Assembly: GCA_951812925.1 (NCBI GenBank)
Contig: OX638372.1
Coordinates: 65,055,407 to 65,119,406 of the forward strand
Direction of reading: 5' to 3'
From: Calliopum simillimum
Taxonomy: Eukaryota > Arthropoda > Insecta > Diptera > Lauxaniidae
DNA: 64,000 bases
Under the pieces are notes generated by a model. It saw only the letters and a program-made list of their open reading frames with translations. It did not search any database and was not told the origin of the DNA. Numbering within the stretch: position 1 is the stretch's first letter; every line of letters begins with the position of its first letter. The translations under genes and the position numbers were made by a program. Of the stretch, positions 33,780 through 44,627 are shown one piece after another.

Positions 33780-34510
33780 ATTTTATAGCTAATTTGAGTT
33801 GAGTTGAAATTTTACTTTTGCCTCCATAAGTTAATTGAGAGCCAATAAAAAACAAAACGAGAGAGCTTTTCCTCAGGTTTCAGGTTATACTGGTTTCACT
33901 ACTAGATGTTGTTGCTGTTGTGGTTAATGTTGTTGTTGTTGTTGCTATTATTGTTTTTGTTGTTGTATTTAAAGCGGGTAAAAATTGTGCTGTCTTGAGG
34001 CCATTAAAAACAACACACAAAAAAACAAACAGTTTATTTTAGTTTATTTTTTATATGTTGTTGTTGAATGTAAAATTATTCTGAAAATTCCTACAGGGGT
34101 TTGAATAATTTCTTTATTTTTTTATGATTTTGTTTTAGATATTTGAAAATACATTCATATCTATTTATGTATTTTTCGTATAGTCCAGTGTCTGTAGGTA
34201 AAAAATTTTATGTTTCTAAAGAATTCTCTCGAGGAGAGTGCATCAAAAGATCTTCTGCACTAGGGTGAAGCAAAATTATCTCCGGTTCTTCGGGGGCTCT
34301 TAAAAAAACAGTCATATCTCTCGCAGATTTCAACCGATTTCTATTCTGAAGAGCATGTTCAAAAGCTTATGACTTCTTCTTTAGTTTTTGGGTACATATG
34401 GGTACATTTCCACAGAAAAGTAAACCATGAGCCAAGAAATTAAATCAACATATCTCTGAAACTATTTAACGTACTTGAATGAGATTTGGTACATATGTAA
34501 AGAGTGTTCC
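33263..34510. other. Upstream region of the MARVEL gene with GTT microsatellites
   Basis: Runs of GTT/AAC triplets occur at about 33747-33778 and 33908-33970, with a GAT repeat near 33373. Such AAC-rich runs are common around 5' leaders and promoters of fly genes. A first exon and promoter are expected here but no clear initiator could be fixed. Confidence 0.4.
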
Positions 34511-34517
34511 AATAGTA

Positions 34518-35434
34518 CGTGGGCTGCCATATATATTTCTGGCCTAATATTGAAAACGCAAATATTTATCATCAAAAATGGTTTTGTTTTTCAAAGTATT
34601 CTCCAGAATGATTTATACACTTTTGCATGCGCTCAAACCAATTGTCGAAGCACTTTTTCCACTCCGATTGAGACACCTTCAAAACATGGTTTTTGAAGAA
34701 CCAGGCGACCATTTCCTTCGAAGTGCTTCTTCCACGAACAACTTTCGTTGGATTTGGCTCGTCTTCAAAGACCCACACGGTCGATTGCTGTTTTGTTTCG
34801 GGCTCATACGCATAGATCGTCACCTGTGACGATCTTATAGACGTCTTTGGAAGCACCGCGATCGTATTTTTTCAACATTTCTTTGCACTAATCGACACGA
34901 GCCTTTTTTTGAGCGATTGTCAAATTGTGCGGGATCCAACGAGAACAAACCTTTTTTACGGCCAGGTGTTCATGCAATATTGAATGTATGCTGGTGGGAG
35001 AAATGCCCAAGGATGCCTCCATCTCACGGTATGTCACATGACGATCTTGCATTAACAGTTCATGCACTGTATTGATGTGGCACAACAACCGATTTTGGAC
35101 GACCTTCACGGAATTCGTCGGCGATCGAACTACGACCACGATTGGATTCATTAAGCCAGTTTTTCACAGTGCTATAGGATGATGCTTTATCGCCATACAA
35201 AGATTTAAGTTCATCGATGCACTCTTGTCGTGATAATCCACGTCGAAAGTTGTGAAAAATGATCGCACGAAAATGTTCACGAGTTAATTCCATTTTTTTG
35301 CCAAATTGATTTTTTCAAGTCACTGTAAACAACACAAATGATGGTCGTACGTCAAATCGTTCTGATGGAAATGTCAGATTGCACCTGGCAACACTTAGTG
35401 TTGCCTAGGCCAGAAATATATATAGCAGCCTACG
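34518..35434 (-). mobile_element. Internally deleted mariner-family transposon
   Basis: The ends are inverted repeats containing GGGCTGCCATATATATTTCT and AGAAATATATATAGCAGCC, with TA at 34516-34517 and 35435-35436. The minus strand encodes the transposase N-terminus from 35293 (MELTREHFRAIIFHNFRRGL), through YGDKASSYSTVKNWL, RGRSSIADEFREGRPK and SLGISPTSIHSILHEHL to WIPHNLTIAQKKARVD. After a gap it continues in pieces up to the C-terminus (WFFKNHVLKVSQSEWKK, about 34640-34720). The D...D...D catalytic core is missing. At 917 bp it is about 350 bp short of a full mariner. Confidence 0.9.
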
Positions 35435-35531
35435 TAGGTGTGGTAGTTTGTTTTCGATTAAAATCTGCATTATCGACCCTTGTCCGCCATATTTTGTGTC
35501 GTTTTCCTCGTGACATTATGGGATTTTAGTT

Positions 35532-35600
35532 ATGGATCGCTACACGAAAGAACAACGCATTGAAATCGTCGAATTTTGGATCTTAAATTCCAAGTCAATA
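35532..35600 (+). pseudogene. N-terminal fragment of an insect transposase (HTH part)
   Basis: The peptide MDRYTKEQRIEIVEFWILNS matches the start of a widespread insect transposase family (mariner/IS630 fold, helix-turn-helix start M-DRYT-EQR-x-IV). The frame ends after 23 residues. The middle of the same type of protein appears at 36715-36985, so one copy has been split by about 1.1 kb. Confidence 0.55.
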
Positions 35601-36432
35601 CACTATAGGCCAAAAGGGACTCTTTTTTGGCCAAAATTAAATATTTACAAGTGTTGCTATTGAGTTTTTGTTGATGCAGTGTAACGGAAAATATTTCAAT
35701 ACAAACAAAAATGTTTTTAGTTTTGGCGAAGAATTATTTTCCGTTCCTCAGCCTTGTGTCATTTTACTGAGATAACGCAAAGGAGTCGTGATTTTAAGTC
35801 TATTTTTCAATTAATAAAAAGTAATTAAAATAATTTGTTTTTTTTCTAAAATAAATATTTATGAAATTGATGATATTATATATAATGCAATATAGTTCAA
35901 AACATTTAAATATGCTTTGGTATGCTTTGGTATTCTGTTGAAAAATCTAAAATTCAAATTAGACCCCTGATTTTTAGTATTTTTTTTAAATTTTTGAACT
36001 TCGTGCAAGCTTCTAAATTTTGTTGGAATTTGTTAGTCCTAAGAAACCCAAAATTAGTAAGACAGTGCTATTGTTAATGTTATTTAGAAATATAGACACC
36101 CGACTTTGTCCGCTTTTTTTTAATAAATTTTTTTGTCAGGAAACGTTTCTTGCGCAATCCCGATTGTTTCGAAGTCTGGTTGTAAAAGACATACAAAAAA
36201 GAAGACGAAGAAGTTGTTTTTCAATTTATTATTGAAAGAAGATACTACTAGTCCAAGTAACTTGGTTGAAAGTGCGTATAATTTTTGCATTAGGTTTTTC
36301 GAAAAATAGAAATATTTGAGGTTAATATACGAAAAATTAGTACTTTTGTTACTCTTGAGGTCAGTTGTAGAATGCACATTTTTATTTTTTGCATAATTCA
36401 TTACTGAGTACTACTTTTTACCTTTAAAACGA
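35601..36432. other. AT-rich sequence splitting a transposase remnant
   Basis: No coding match was found. 'aaagggactctttttt' near 35618 and other T-rich stretches are unassigned. It may be an inserted element between the two transposase parts. Confidence 0.3.
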
Positions 36433-36608
36433 GGTCTTAAAAAGTGCTATACAATACATTCTTCAAAAGTTATTGCAGATTTAAGATGATATTATGAAAT
36501 CCAAAGTAGTGTCGTTTTATCCGTTTTATGGGATTTCAAGATGTCATGACATGTCATCTTAAATCGGCCATAACTTTTAAAGGAATTATCGTATGGCATC
36601 TTTTAAAA
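36433..36608. repeat. Small inverted-repeat element
   Basis: The left arm has 'caaaagttattgcagattta' and 'agatgatattatgaaatcc'. The right arm has 'gggatttcaagatgtc' and 'cttaaatcggccataactttt'. Overall an imperfect palindrome of about 175 bp. Confidence 0.65.
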
Positions 36609-36714
36609 GCTTATTTTGAAGAAACATAACATTTAGTAAAAAAAATAACGAAAATTTCGTGCAGTTTGAATCGAACCTCAAAAATAGCCAAAATAGCCAT
36701 TTTTCATGAGTTTG

Positions 36715-36985
36715 ACCGCAAATATCTCCAAATCCTGAGGTGATGGGGTCGCAATCACCACATTAGTGAAACAACTGTGCGCAACACTGTGAATAAATTT
36801 TATCAAACTGGGTTCGTACTTGATGTTCCGAAGCCAACCAGAGTGCGGAATGCACGCAGTGCTGAGAATATTTCTGCCGTAAGTGAAAGTGTCGTCTAAT
36901 CCCCCGAAATGTCTATTCGCCATCGTTCGCAACAATTGGCCATTTCCACGAACTTGATACATCGAATCTTGCACTCGGACTTTTA
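36715..36985 (+). pseudogene. Middle fragment of the same transposase type
   Basis: The plus strand reads ISETTVRNTVNKFYQTGFV-like sequence (with small frame problems), then LDVPKPTRVRNARSAENISA, a stop, then SPEMSIRHRSQQLAISTNLI and HRILHSDF. These are the linker and second helix-turn-helix of an insect transposase. It breaks off at the AATCCATT array that starts at 36986. The 120-codon minus-strand frame across it is a shadow. Confidence 0.65.
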
Positions 36986-37615
36986 AATCCAGGAAATATG
37001 GATTGTTACGAAGGATTGAAATGGATGAAAAATGACACAATCTATTTATCTATCTGAATCCATATTCTGATCCAGAATTGTGTACCAGATTTCTCGGATG
37101 GATTTGGACTCAAAGTCGTATCAATGCATTTTAATCCAGGTAATATGGATTGTTGCGAAAGATTAGAATGAATCCAGATTTTGATCCAGAATCGTGTATC
37201 ATACATTCAATATAGAATTGTAAACATCGTTAAACTAATCCATTTTCATCAAGACAATATGGATTACCATGAATTTCTCACAGGAATTAAAGACTGACTC
37301 CAATCCATTTGAGTCCTTTTCAATCCAAGTATGCACTTAGAAAAAAAAAGCGCGATCAATGTCCATTTAGTCTAATCCATTTAAGTCCAACTACAATTAT
37401 TTAAATTTATGTAAACCTTTATTGTAAATACACTTTATAAACATCAAGTAAATACCATTTTTAAAGTGAAAACATTGTTCGAATAATAAGTTAAGTTTTT
37501 ATTTTGCAAATCTATTTCAATCCATAAAATCCATAAGATTAAAATAGATTAAAATGGATTGGTATTCAATCCAGAGGTTTCTTTATCCATATTAATCCAT
37601 TAGAATCTAGACGCG
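36986..37615. repeat. AATCCATTT motif array
   Basis: About 630 bp hold dozens of 'aatccatt', 'atccagaatt' and 'aatatggatt' motifs on both strands. The arms at about 36990-37060 and 37530-37612 are inverted relative to each other. It interrupts the transposase fragment that ends at 36985. CACTTAGAAAAAAAAAGCG near 37351 resembles the CACGTAGAAAAAAAAT end of the element at 45834. Confidence 0.65.
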
Positions 37616-38742
37616 GCACAAGGGCTGATTTGGCCCTGCAAATGATTGCTGAAGATGCCGATTTTTTTCAAAAAATCTGCTACAGAATTCTTTTAATTAA
37701 ATAAGATATCATTATGTATAGTATATTAAATAATATGAGACGTTTATATGAAAGTGGGCAAGTTCAAAACTAGGCAAAAGTAATGTCATACAAATTATGT
37801 GCCATAATGATCGGTTATTTGACCGATATCATTTTCTCAACTTAATACCATCAATTCCACATCAGGTAAACTTTTTGTGAAAACAAAGATCAGTTTTATT
37901 CATTTGTGACAAAATGGCAGGCAGTTCATATGATTACTTTTGCCTCCTTTTGGACTTGCACCTTTTTTTATAATAAACGGAGGTTGAGTTTTAAATACAT
38001 AAATAGCTCCTCGGCTTTATATCAGATTTAAATGAAAATTTCAAGGTTGATGAACAAAAAATTATGACGAAAAAATTTTTTTTTATTTAAGTTCGGAAAA
38101 ATTTTATTTTGAAAACCATTTTGAGCCTTCGTGCTTGTTTTTTATTTAGAAGTACAATAGTTTTTGTTAAAATTTTTTTCCGACTCTTAAGCTTGTGGTA
38201 TTTTTTTTTGGTTATCAAGTAATGCATTTTTGAAGTTGGGCCGCAATTAGTATGAGTAACCATGATTATGTACATTAGAGTGACCATTAAATGGCTTTTT
38301 GTCAAATCTCAATGATAGATGGTCATCAATCGATTTCAAAAATTCAAAAATTCTTTTGAGATTCTTATGTTTAGCTTTGAATGGCCCTTTGAGCCGTAAC
38401 GGCTCCCATTGTAAATTTTAAAATTACGATTAGGAACGGCGAAACGAATTAAAACATGAAATTTGGTACAGACCATACTAAGAGCTGTGGTCGAATGCGG
38501 ATTAAAAATGGGCATGATCAGTTAATATTTTCGCACTGTTATTCGACAGTTCTAAGCAAAACAACGTTCGATAGTCACAAATAGATTTTGTCAAAATAAT
38601 TATGCCGACTAGTGTATATATCAATTCGCTAAGACAAAACTTTTTACTATGTTCGAAATGGAGTATGACTTTGAATTATATGCTATACGAGAGGTATTTA
38701 TAAGTAGATTTGCATAAGTTAAAACTATTTTTATACGTGACC
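37616..38742. other. AT-rich sequence with a GGCAAAAGTAATGTCAT palindrome
   Basis: At about 37772-37960 the arms GGCAAAAGTAATGTCAT and ATGATTACTTTTGCC lie inverted, like the element at 31647. The rest, including a 72-codon minus-strand frame at 38087-38305, shows no recognisable gene. Confidence 0.45.
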
Positions 38743-39130
38743 GTCCGCAGGAAAACACACCTTATCTTAACTGACAAAATTTAGAAGTATCGCTAAAAAT
38801 AAGAGATAGGATCAGTTTTGGCGGAATTAAGTTTTTAGACATATTCTGAACATTTTACAATTGATTTGAGGTCGATTTTCAAATCACAAATACCAATAAA
38901 AGTGGTCTTACCAAACCACTACCCTGTAAAAATTGATAATTGACAATCTTTGAACTTCGATATCTACAAACTTGAGTTTTTCATTTTACGATTTCAAAAT
39001 GCCATAAATTTTTGGAATATCCCAGTAATCGAGATGTAATTTTTTTCAAAAAGTATATTTTTAGAAAATGCAAATAAAAAAAAAAAACAGTTTTTGATTT
39101 TGTGAAAATAAGGTGTGTTTTCCTGCGGAC
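38743..39130. mobile_element. 388-bp MITE with GTCCGCAGGAAAACAC ends
   Basis: GTCCGCAGGAAAACACACCT at the left is mirrored by AGGTGTGTTTTCCTGCGGAC at the right, a perfect 20-bp match that continues a few bases further. No clear target duplication and no coding sequence were seen. Confidence 0.8.
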
Positions 39131-39272
39131 AGTCGCATATGTTGCTTTCAAGCCAGATAACGTCTAATACAAATTTTTCAATATTAACAACAAAATTATT
39201 ACTACATTACTACTCCCCCTATGTGATGATAGTCTGAAACAACTAAATACACTATACACCTTCTGTCACGAG

Positions 39273-40404
39273 AAGTGGCGGATTAACCCTAAGGCCAGTA
39301 GGCACCTGCCTGGGGCGGTAGATTTTGGGGGGGCGGAAAATTTTCGGAGTGATGAAAAAAAAGTTTTTTATAATTTAAGTATTGAACTTGATTTTATTTT
39401 ACCTAAATGGTACTTTAAAAACATTGAAATTCGGCACTATTTATGCAATACGAATGAACGTTTAACCGATTAAAAACAACCATGTAGTGTACCTAACAGT
39501 TAAATTAAGACGATTATAAAAAATATTTAAGAAAAGTTTACTCAATGCCCAGGGCGGCACGCTTAAGGGGCGAGAAAATGGACTGTAGGGGGCGGCAAAA
39601 TAAGTTATTGAAATAGACATTGTTCTATAAGACCAAATGACTATAAGCTAAAGAACTCTTATCATGGGAATTCGTGAGAATGAATTACGCGGCCACGAGC
39701 GATTACGCAATTAAAAAACCCAAAATAAACCCAAATTAATCAAATAACAGCTGCAAAATATGCCATTCGCTTCACTATGTACATGGCATACTCTGCTGTC
39801 TATTATTTAACTTTATTTTGGATAATTTTTTACTTAGTTTTAATTGCTGAATTCCTCGTCTCGAGGCAGCAAGTTAGGTTACCACATTACCACCTGAGAC
39901 AACCTAGAAGTGGGCAGGGTAAGTTCCAAAAAAATGCCACTTTTGCAAGATAGCGCCTTTAACGGGTAGAGATAGGGCGTAATTATGTTCCAGGGAAATA
40001 CTGATGAGAAAAAAGTAATGAGGGTTGGTTTTACACTCTAACCCGTCAGGGACACCGTGGAAGTGGAGGGAGTCAATTTCATTACAACGCAATTTTTACA
40101 GCGGAGTCCCCCTAAAGGGTGGAGTTAGGTGATAGACTTGTGCAGAGAAATGTTTTACACCGCTAAGGACGAAACTTGGTCAGCTGTGGGCCTATTTGTC
40201 AATAACCCACACATTTTCTTGAAATTTTTCCTCTATAAATCGCCATTTAACGTGATCGAATCCACCCATATTTTGGCTCACTCATTAATGCAGCCTATTA
40301 ATTTGTTTTTATTATAAGTTTCTTTTACTATAAAAAAAATCTCAAGGATGGGGGCGGCGGAAAAATAAGTGCCTAGGGCGGCAAATTATTTAGATCCGCC
40401 ACTG
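39273..40404. mobile_element. hAT-type element with 8-bp target duplication
   Basis: GTCACGAG lies on both sides (39265-39272, 40405-40412). The element opens AAGTGGCGGAT and closes ATCCGCCACTG, hAT-like ends. Subterminal 'gcctggggcggtagatttt' and 'gcctagggcggcaaattatt' are mirrored in part. The interior has no recognised transposase. It is a relative of the element at 20439 by its ends. Confidence 0.88.
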
Positions 40405-40412
40405 GTCACGAG

Positions 40413-41499
40413 GTTTATGGACAGTCCCTCATCACATTCTTTGGGTGAAAAATGTTCAGAACTTTTGTAAATGGGCGTGATAAAGTTGTGGCAATTGTGA
40501 TAAAATTTGTTATGGGAATTTGAATATAATTTTTATTGAAAAATTTTAAAATTTGGTTAAATTCTTAAACTCATCAATTATTCCTAATTGCCTATACAAA
40601 CAAGCGTACAACACAAAATAAAAAATAATATTAAGTAGGTTCTACAAAAAAATATTAGAGACAAAAATTACTCATATTATTTCTTTATATACTTAGCGCT
40701 TTTATTTCTATTTTTATTCCACAAATTTTTTGGGGTAAATACGCCCGATAAACAAAAAACAATAATTTAATGTGCCTGTCTCATGTGCCAAACTTTGCTG
40801 GAAACCAAAACAGAGAGAATTTTTTATTTGAAAAGAGAGCCAGAGCCAAAACAAGGTGAAGACAATTTAGTAATACAAATGGGAGCATAGAATATTTTAC
40901 ATAAATTATTTGAAATATATATTAATAGGCACCGCTTGTGGCCATAAGCATACTGGGCACATTTTCAATTAATACACATGACGAAAACTTATGTGGGATG
41001 GAAAAAACAGAAAATAAAGTCTCTGTGTTGTTTAGTTTTAAGACATTTTCTGTATTTCTGAATCAAATTATAGGCGAAATTTCACTAAATTGCTTTATAT
41101 TTAAATTGGGAATGCTATTCTGTAGAAAACTGCAGAAAATTATTTTAATTGTTGGAATTGCAATATGTTGGGAGAGAGTAAGACTTACAGAAGTTCTAAA
41201 AACAATCACTAGATGACACTTTCAGCAGGTTTTCTGCAAACTTTTGTAGAACGGAAATTCCAATTTTAATGAGAACATTCAAATTCAATTGGGGAACAGA
41301 ATAAACTATTCGGATAGTCCTAAGGTGGCGTTAAATGCATAATGGTTTTCTGCAAATCGTTACAAAGTAAAATTCACAATCATTAGGCGGACATGCTGAA
41401 ACATTGCTTGTTTCGTGACTTTTTAAAAACAAGCTCTTTAAAAACATAATACTGTGGAATACAAAGTGCGGTTTGTGCGTGCATTAATGCTCCGAAAAT
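40413..41499. other. AT-rich sequence with TTTTCTGCAAA motifs
   Basis: 'tttctgcaaa', 'ctgcagaaaa' and relatives recur at 41120-41360. A 92-codon frame at 40938-41216 has no recognised domain. No gene is supported. Confidence 0.35.
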
Positions 41500-42510
41500 G
41501 GATCTTGTGGTTTTCACAAATAAGCATCAAAATATCTGGGCGTAATCCTCGATAGAAAATTTTCTTGAAAGCTTAATATAGAATGGGCACGAAAAGCATT
41601 GCTTTTTGCACTTATCTACAAATGGATGTTTAACAAATCTTGGGGTCTTCAGCCAAATGTAGTTTTGTGGATTTATATCGCTATCATTAGATCGATTCTG
41701 ACTTACGGAATTCTTGTCTGGCGAAAAGCCTTTAGCAAGGATATTTGAGCTTAAGGAGTTGTAGCAAAAAGTGCTTTCGGGTTGGAGGAATCTAGTTCTT
41801 GGAGATCGGAACCTTATGGCCATGATAGCATTTTTGCACAATTCCCTGGCTGTGATATTGATAGTGGAACTGATTACATCAATCCCACTTTAACGTTCTC
41901 AGCCAACTTTCAAGTAAAAATACCTGAAAGGAAAGGAAAGAGTTGGACTACGATTCTCAATTCCAAAGGAATATACACTGACGACTCGAAAGTAGAGTCT
42001 AGTGCAAGTGCTGGGGTCTTTTCCAAGGTCTTAAACGACAGCGAGTCTTTTGCTTTACCCCGTTACTGCTGTTTATTTCTAAGTAATGAAACTACTTGCA
42101 TTAATTAGAACCAAAATTAACTCATTGTGGGCTAATTTTAGATAGTCTAACTTAACAACATATTCTTCGTCGAGGGCGATATGGCCACTTTATGACGCTA
42201 ATAGAACACTTAAAATTATCTCATTAGTTAGGCGAATCCTCAGAATTGGGTCATTACAGGGCTTAATGACGTACGAGATCTTTGTAGAAGTTGTAAAGAC
42301 CTTGACACCGAAGAGTCCATTTTTCATATCTGATGTGAATGAAGAACGCTGGCATACCGACGTAATAAGGAGTTTGAGAGTCACTTCTTCGATTCTCTTG
42401 AAGATATCACTCAAAAGAGTCATAAATCCAAAATAAAAATCCAATATAAAAATTTCGAAGTGGTTCTTATAAATTGACATTGAAATTATAAACCGGGAAT
42501 ACAAATGCGG
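41500..42510 (+). pseudogene. Non-LTR retrotransposon remnant: RT end and RNase H
   Basis: In shifting frames the plus strand shows the C-terminal part of a reverse transcriptase: LGVILDRKFSWKLNIEWARK-like sequence at about 41535-41600, then IYIAIIRSILTYGILVWRKA at about 41670-41730. An RNase H-like segment follows with IYTDDSKVESSASAGVFSK (about 41970-42030), and then a C-terminal DLCRSCKDLDTEESIFHI block (about 42270-42340) and FESHFFDSLEDIT. This arrangement belongs to non-LTR elements that carry RNase H (I, LOA, Jockey-related groups). Stops and frameshifts make it non-functional. Its last bases continue at 43551 beyond an RTE insertion. Confidence 0.82.
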
Positions 42511-42524
42511 CCTAAGTTATGATG
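42511..42524. repeat. 14-bp target site duplication, left copy
   Basis: CCTAAGTTATGATG here is repeated exactly at 43537-43550. The pair brackets the RTE-derived insertion. Confidence 0.9.
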
Positions 42525-43536
42525 TATGTATGTATGTATTCTCCTTTAACTCCTAGGAGGAGCATAGGGCCAATATGAAATCTCTCCATTTGTCACGATC
42601 CCTTGCGATGACTTTGATCTCTTGCCACGATTTTCCCGATTCTTGGATTTCCTTTTCCAACGACCTTTTCCAGTTGGTTTTGGGTCTACCACGTCCTCTA
42701 CTGCCTTGTGGATTCCACTCAAGGGCCTGGCGACAAACTTCGCTGTGTGGTTTCCGGAGAGTGTGACCAATCCATCCCCATTTGCGCAGCTTGATCTCGT
42801 TTGCTATAGCCTTCTGTTTGCATTTTTGATGTAGCTCGGCATTTGATATAGTGCGAGGCCACCAAACCTTTAGTATACGCCTTAAGCATTTGTTGACGAA
42901 TACTTGCAGCTTGTTTGTTAGTTGTTCAGTAACAAGCCATGTTTCGCACCCATATAACAAAACCGATTTCACATTCGAATCAAAAATGCAAAAGGATTTT
43001 AAAATTTTGAGAAACCATATTGGTTCCAGTTATAGGAGAATCATTCCTAACTATGCATGTTTCTTGCACCTCCAAATCCAATGTGCATGCTGCCGAGGCA
43101 GGTGGATTAGCCACACTCTGGTGGGTACCACTTGGAGAGTTATTTCCCATCGTTTTTCGATCCATGCTTCATTAGTATAATCTTCTCGGCAACGCCCCAC
43201 GCAGTAAGTTATAAGCTTAAAGCTGGATCCGGCAAGCGCTGCAAATATAGTGGCCAAATTCACTTTTAATTTCAGCCGCCCAATCTGGAACAGACGCTGA
43301 CCTGGGAGCCGCCCACTCTGGATCAGACGCTTCAGGATTTCGACAAGATGCTTATTTTAAGGCGGCATCGACTCGCCTTGTCAGTGCCAGTTACGGGCAT
43401 TGTGGGTTTTTCTTTCGAGGCGCAACGCTGTTCAACGCTACACCCTTCCACACCCTGGCTGGTCACCCGCTTTTAGTCGCCTTTTACGACAGGCATGCTT
43501 ACCTCGGGCATATTCTGACCCCTTACCCGCAGGGGT
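42525..43536 (-). mobile_element. Internally deleted RTE-clade retrotransposon
   Basis: Flanked by an exact 14-bp duplication. On the minus strand the 3' half (42525 to about 43035) encodes the RTE reverse transcriptase C-terminus (IFDSNVKSVLLYGCETW to WRDFILALCSS) and ends in an ATAC repeat tail. The far end (about 43260-43536) is non-coding and GC-rich. It starts ACCCCTGCGGGTAAGGGG and contains GCCTGTCGTAAAAGGCGACT, a phrase I recall from 5' regions of insect RTE-like elements. The polymerase domain is missing. Because both ends are present with a clean duplication, this is an inserted short derivative, not a simple 5' truncation. Confidence 0.82.
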
Positions 43537-43550
43537 CCTAAGTTATGATG
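43537..43550. repeat. 14-bp target site duplication, right copy
   Basis: Exact second copy of CCTAAGTTATGATG (see 42511). Confidence 0.9.
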
Positions 43551-43570
43551 ACGCCTGTTATCTCCCGTGC
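43551..43570 (+). mobile_element. 3' end of the interrupted non-LTR element
   Basis: The bases ACGCCTGTTATCTCCCGTGC restore the host retrotransposon after the RTE insertion and run straight into the TAACC array with no poly(A). Confidence 0.7.
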
Positions 43571-44627
43571 TAACCTAACCTAATCTAACCTAACTTAACC
43601 TAACCTAACCTAACCTAACCTAACCTAACCTAACCTAACCTAACCTAACCTAACCTAACCTAACCTAACCTAACCTAACCTAACCTAACCTAACCTAACC
43701 TAACCTAACCTAACCTAACCTAACCTAACCTAACCTAACCTAACCTAACCTAACCTAACCTAACCTAACCTAACCTAACCTAACCTAACCTAACCTAACC
43801 TAACCTAACCTAACCTAACCTAACCTAACCTAACCTAACCTAACCTAACCTAACCTAACCTAACCTAACCTAACCTAACCTAACCTAACCTAACCTAACC
43901 TAACCTAACCTAACCTAACCTAACCTAACCTAACCTAACCTAACCTAACCTAACCTAACCTAACCTAACCTAACCTAACCTAACCTAACCTAACCTAACC
44001 TAACCTAACCTAACCTAACCTAACCTAACCTAACCTAACCTAACCTAACCTAACCTAACCTAACCTAACCTAACCTAACCTAACCTAACCTAACCTAACC
44101 TAACCTAACCTAACCTAACCTAACCTAACCTAACCTAACCTAACCTAACCTAACCTAACCTAACCTAACCTAACCTAACCTAACCTAACCTAACCTAACC
44201 TAACCTAACCTAACCTAACCTAACCTAACCTAACCTAACCTAACCTAACCTAACCTAACCTAACCTAACCTAACCTAACCTAACCTAACCTAACCTAACC
44301 TAACCTAACCTAACCTAACCTAACCTAACCTAACCTAACCTAACCTAACCTAACCTAACCTAACCTAACCTAACAACCTAACCTAACCTAACCTAACCTA
44401 ACCTAACCTAACCTAACCTAACCTAACCTAACCTAACCTAACCTAACCTAACCTAACCTAACCTAACCTAACCTAGCCTAACCTAACCTAACCTAACCTA
44501 ACCTAACCTAACCTAACCTAACCTAACCTAACCTAACCTAACCTAACCTATCCTAACCTAACCTAACCTAACCTAACCTAACCTAACCTAACCTAAACTA
44601 ACCTAACCTAACCTAACCTAACCTAAC
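43571..44627. repeat. (TAACC)n array, arthropod telomere-type motif
   Basis: About 1,057 bp, roughly 211 copies of TAACC (reverse complement GGTTA, that is TTAGG). Only about six irregularities were seen: TAATC and TAACT units near the start, an extra AAC near 44373, a G near 44475, a T near 44551 and an A near 44597. Variants cluster at the two ends. The array starts directly at the 3' end of a non-LTR element. Confidence 0.97.

Noticed and set aside
36678..37040. A 120-codon minus-strand frame as a gene
   Set aside because: It is the antisense shadow of a plus-strand transposase fragment and of the AATCCATT array.
41782..42108. A stand-alone 108-codon gene with an RNase H-like segment
   Set aside because: Reverse transcriptase remnants precede it and the retrotransposon C-terminus follows it, so it is part of the decayed element.
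43571..44627. A true chromosome end
   Set aside because: Unique sequence, genes and transposons continue for nearly 20 kb beyond the array, so it is interstitial here.
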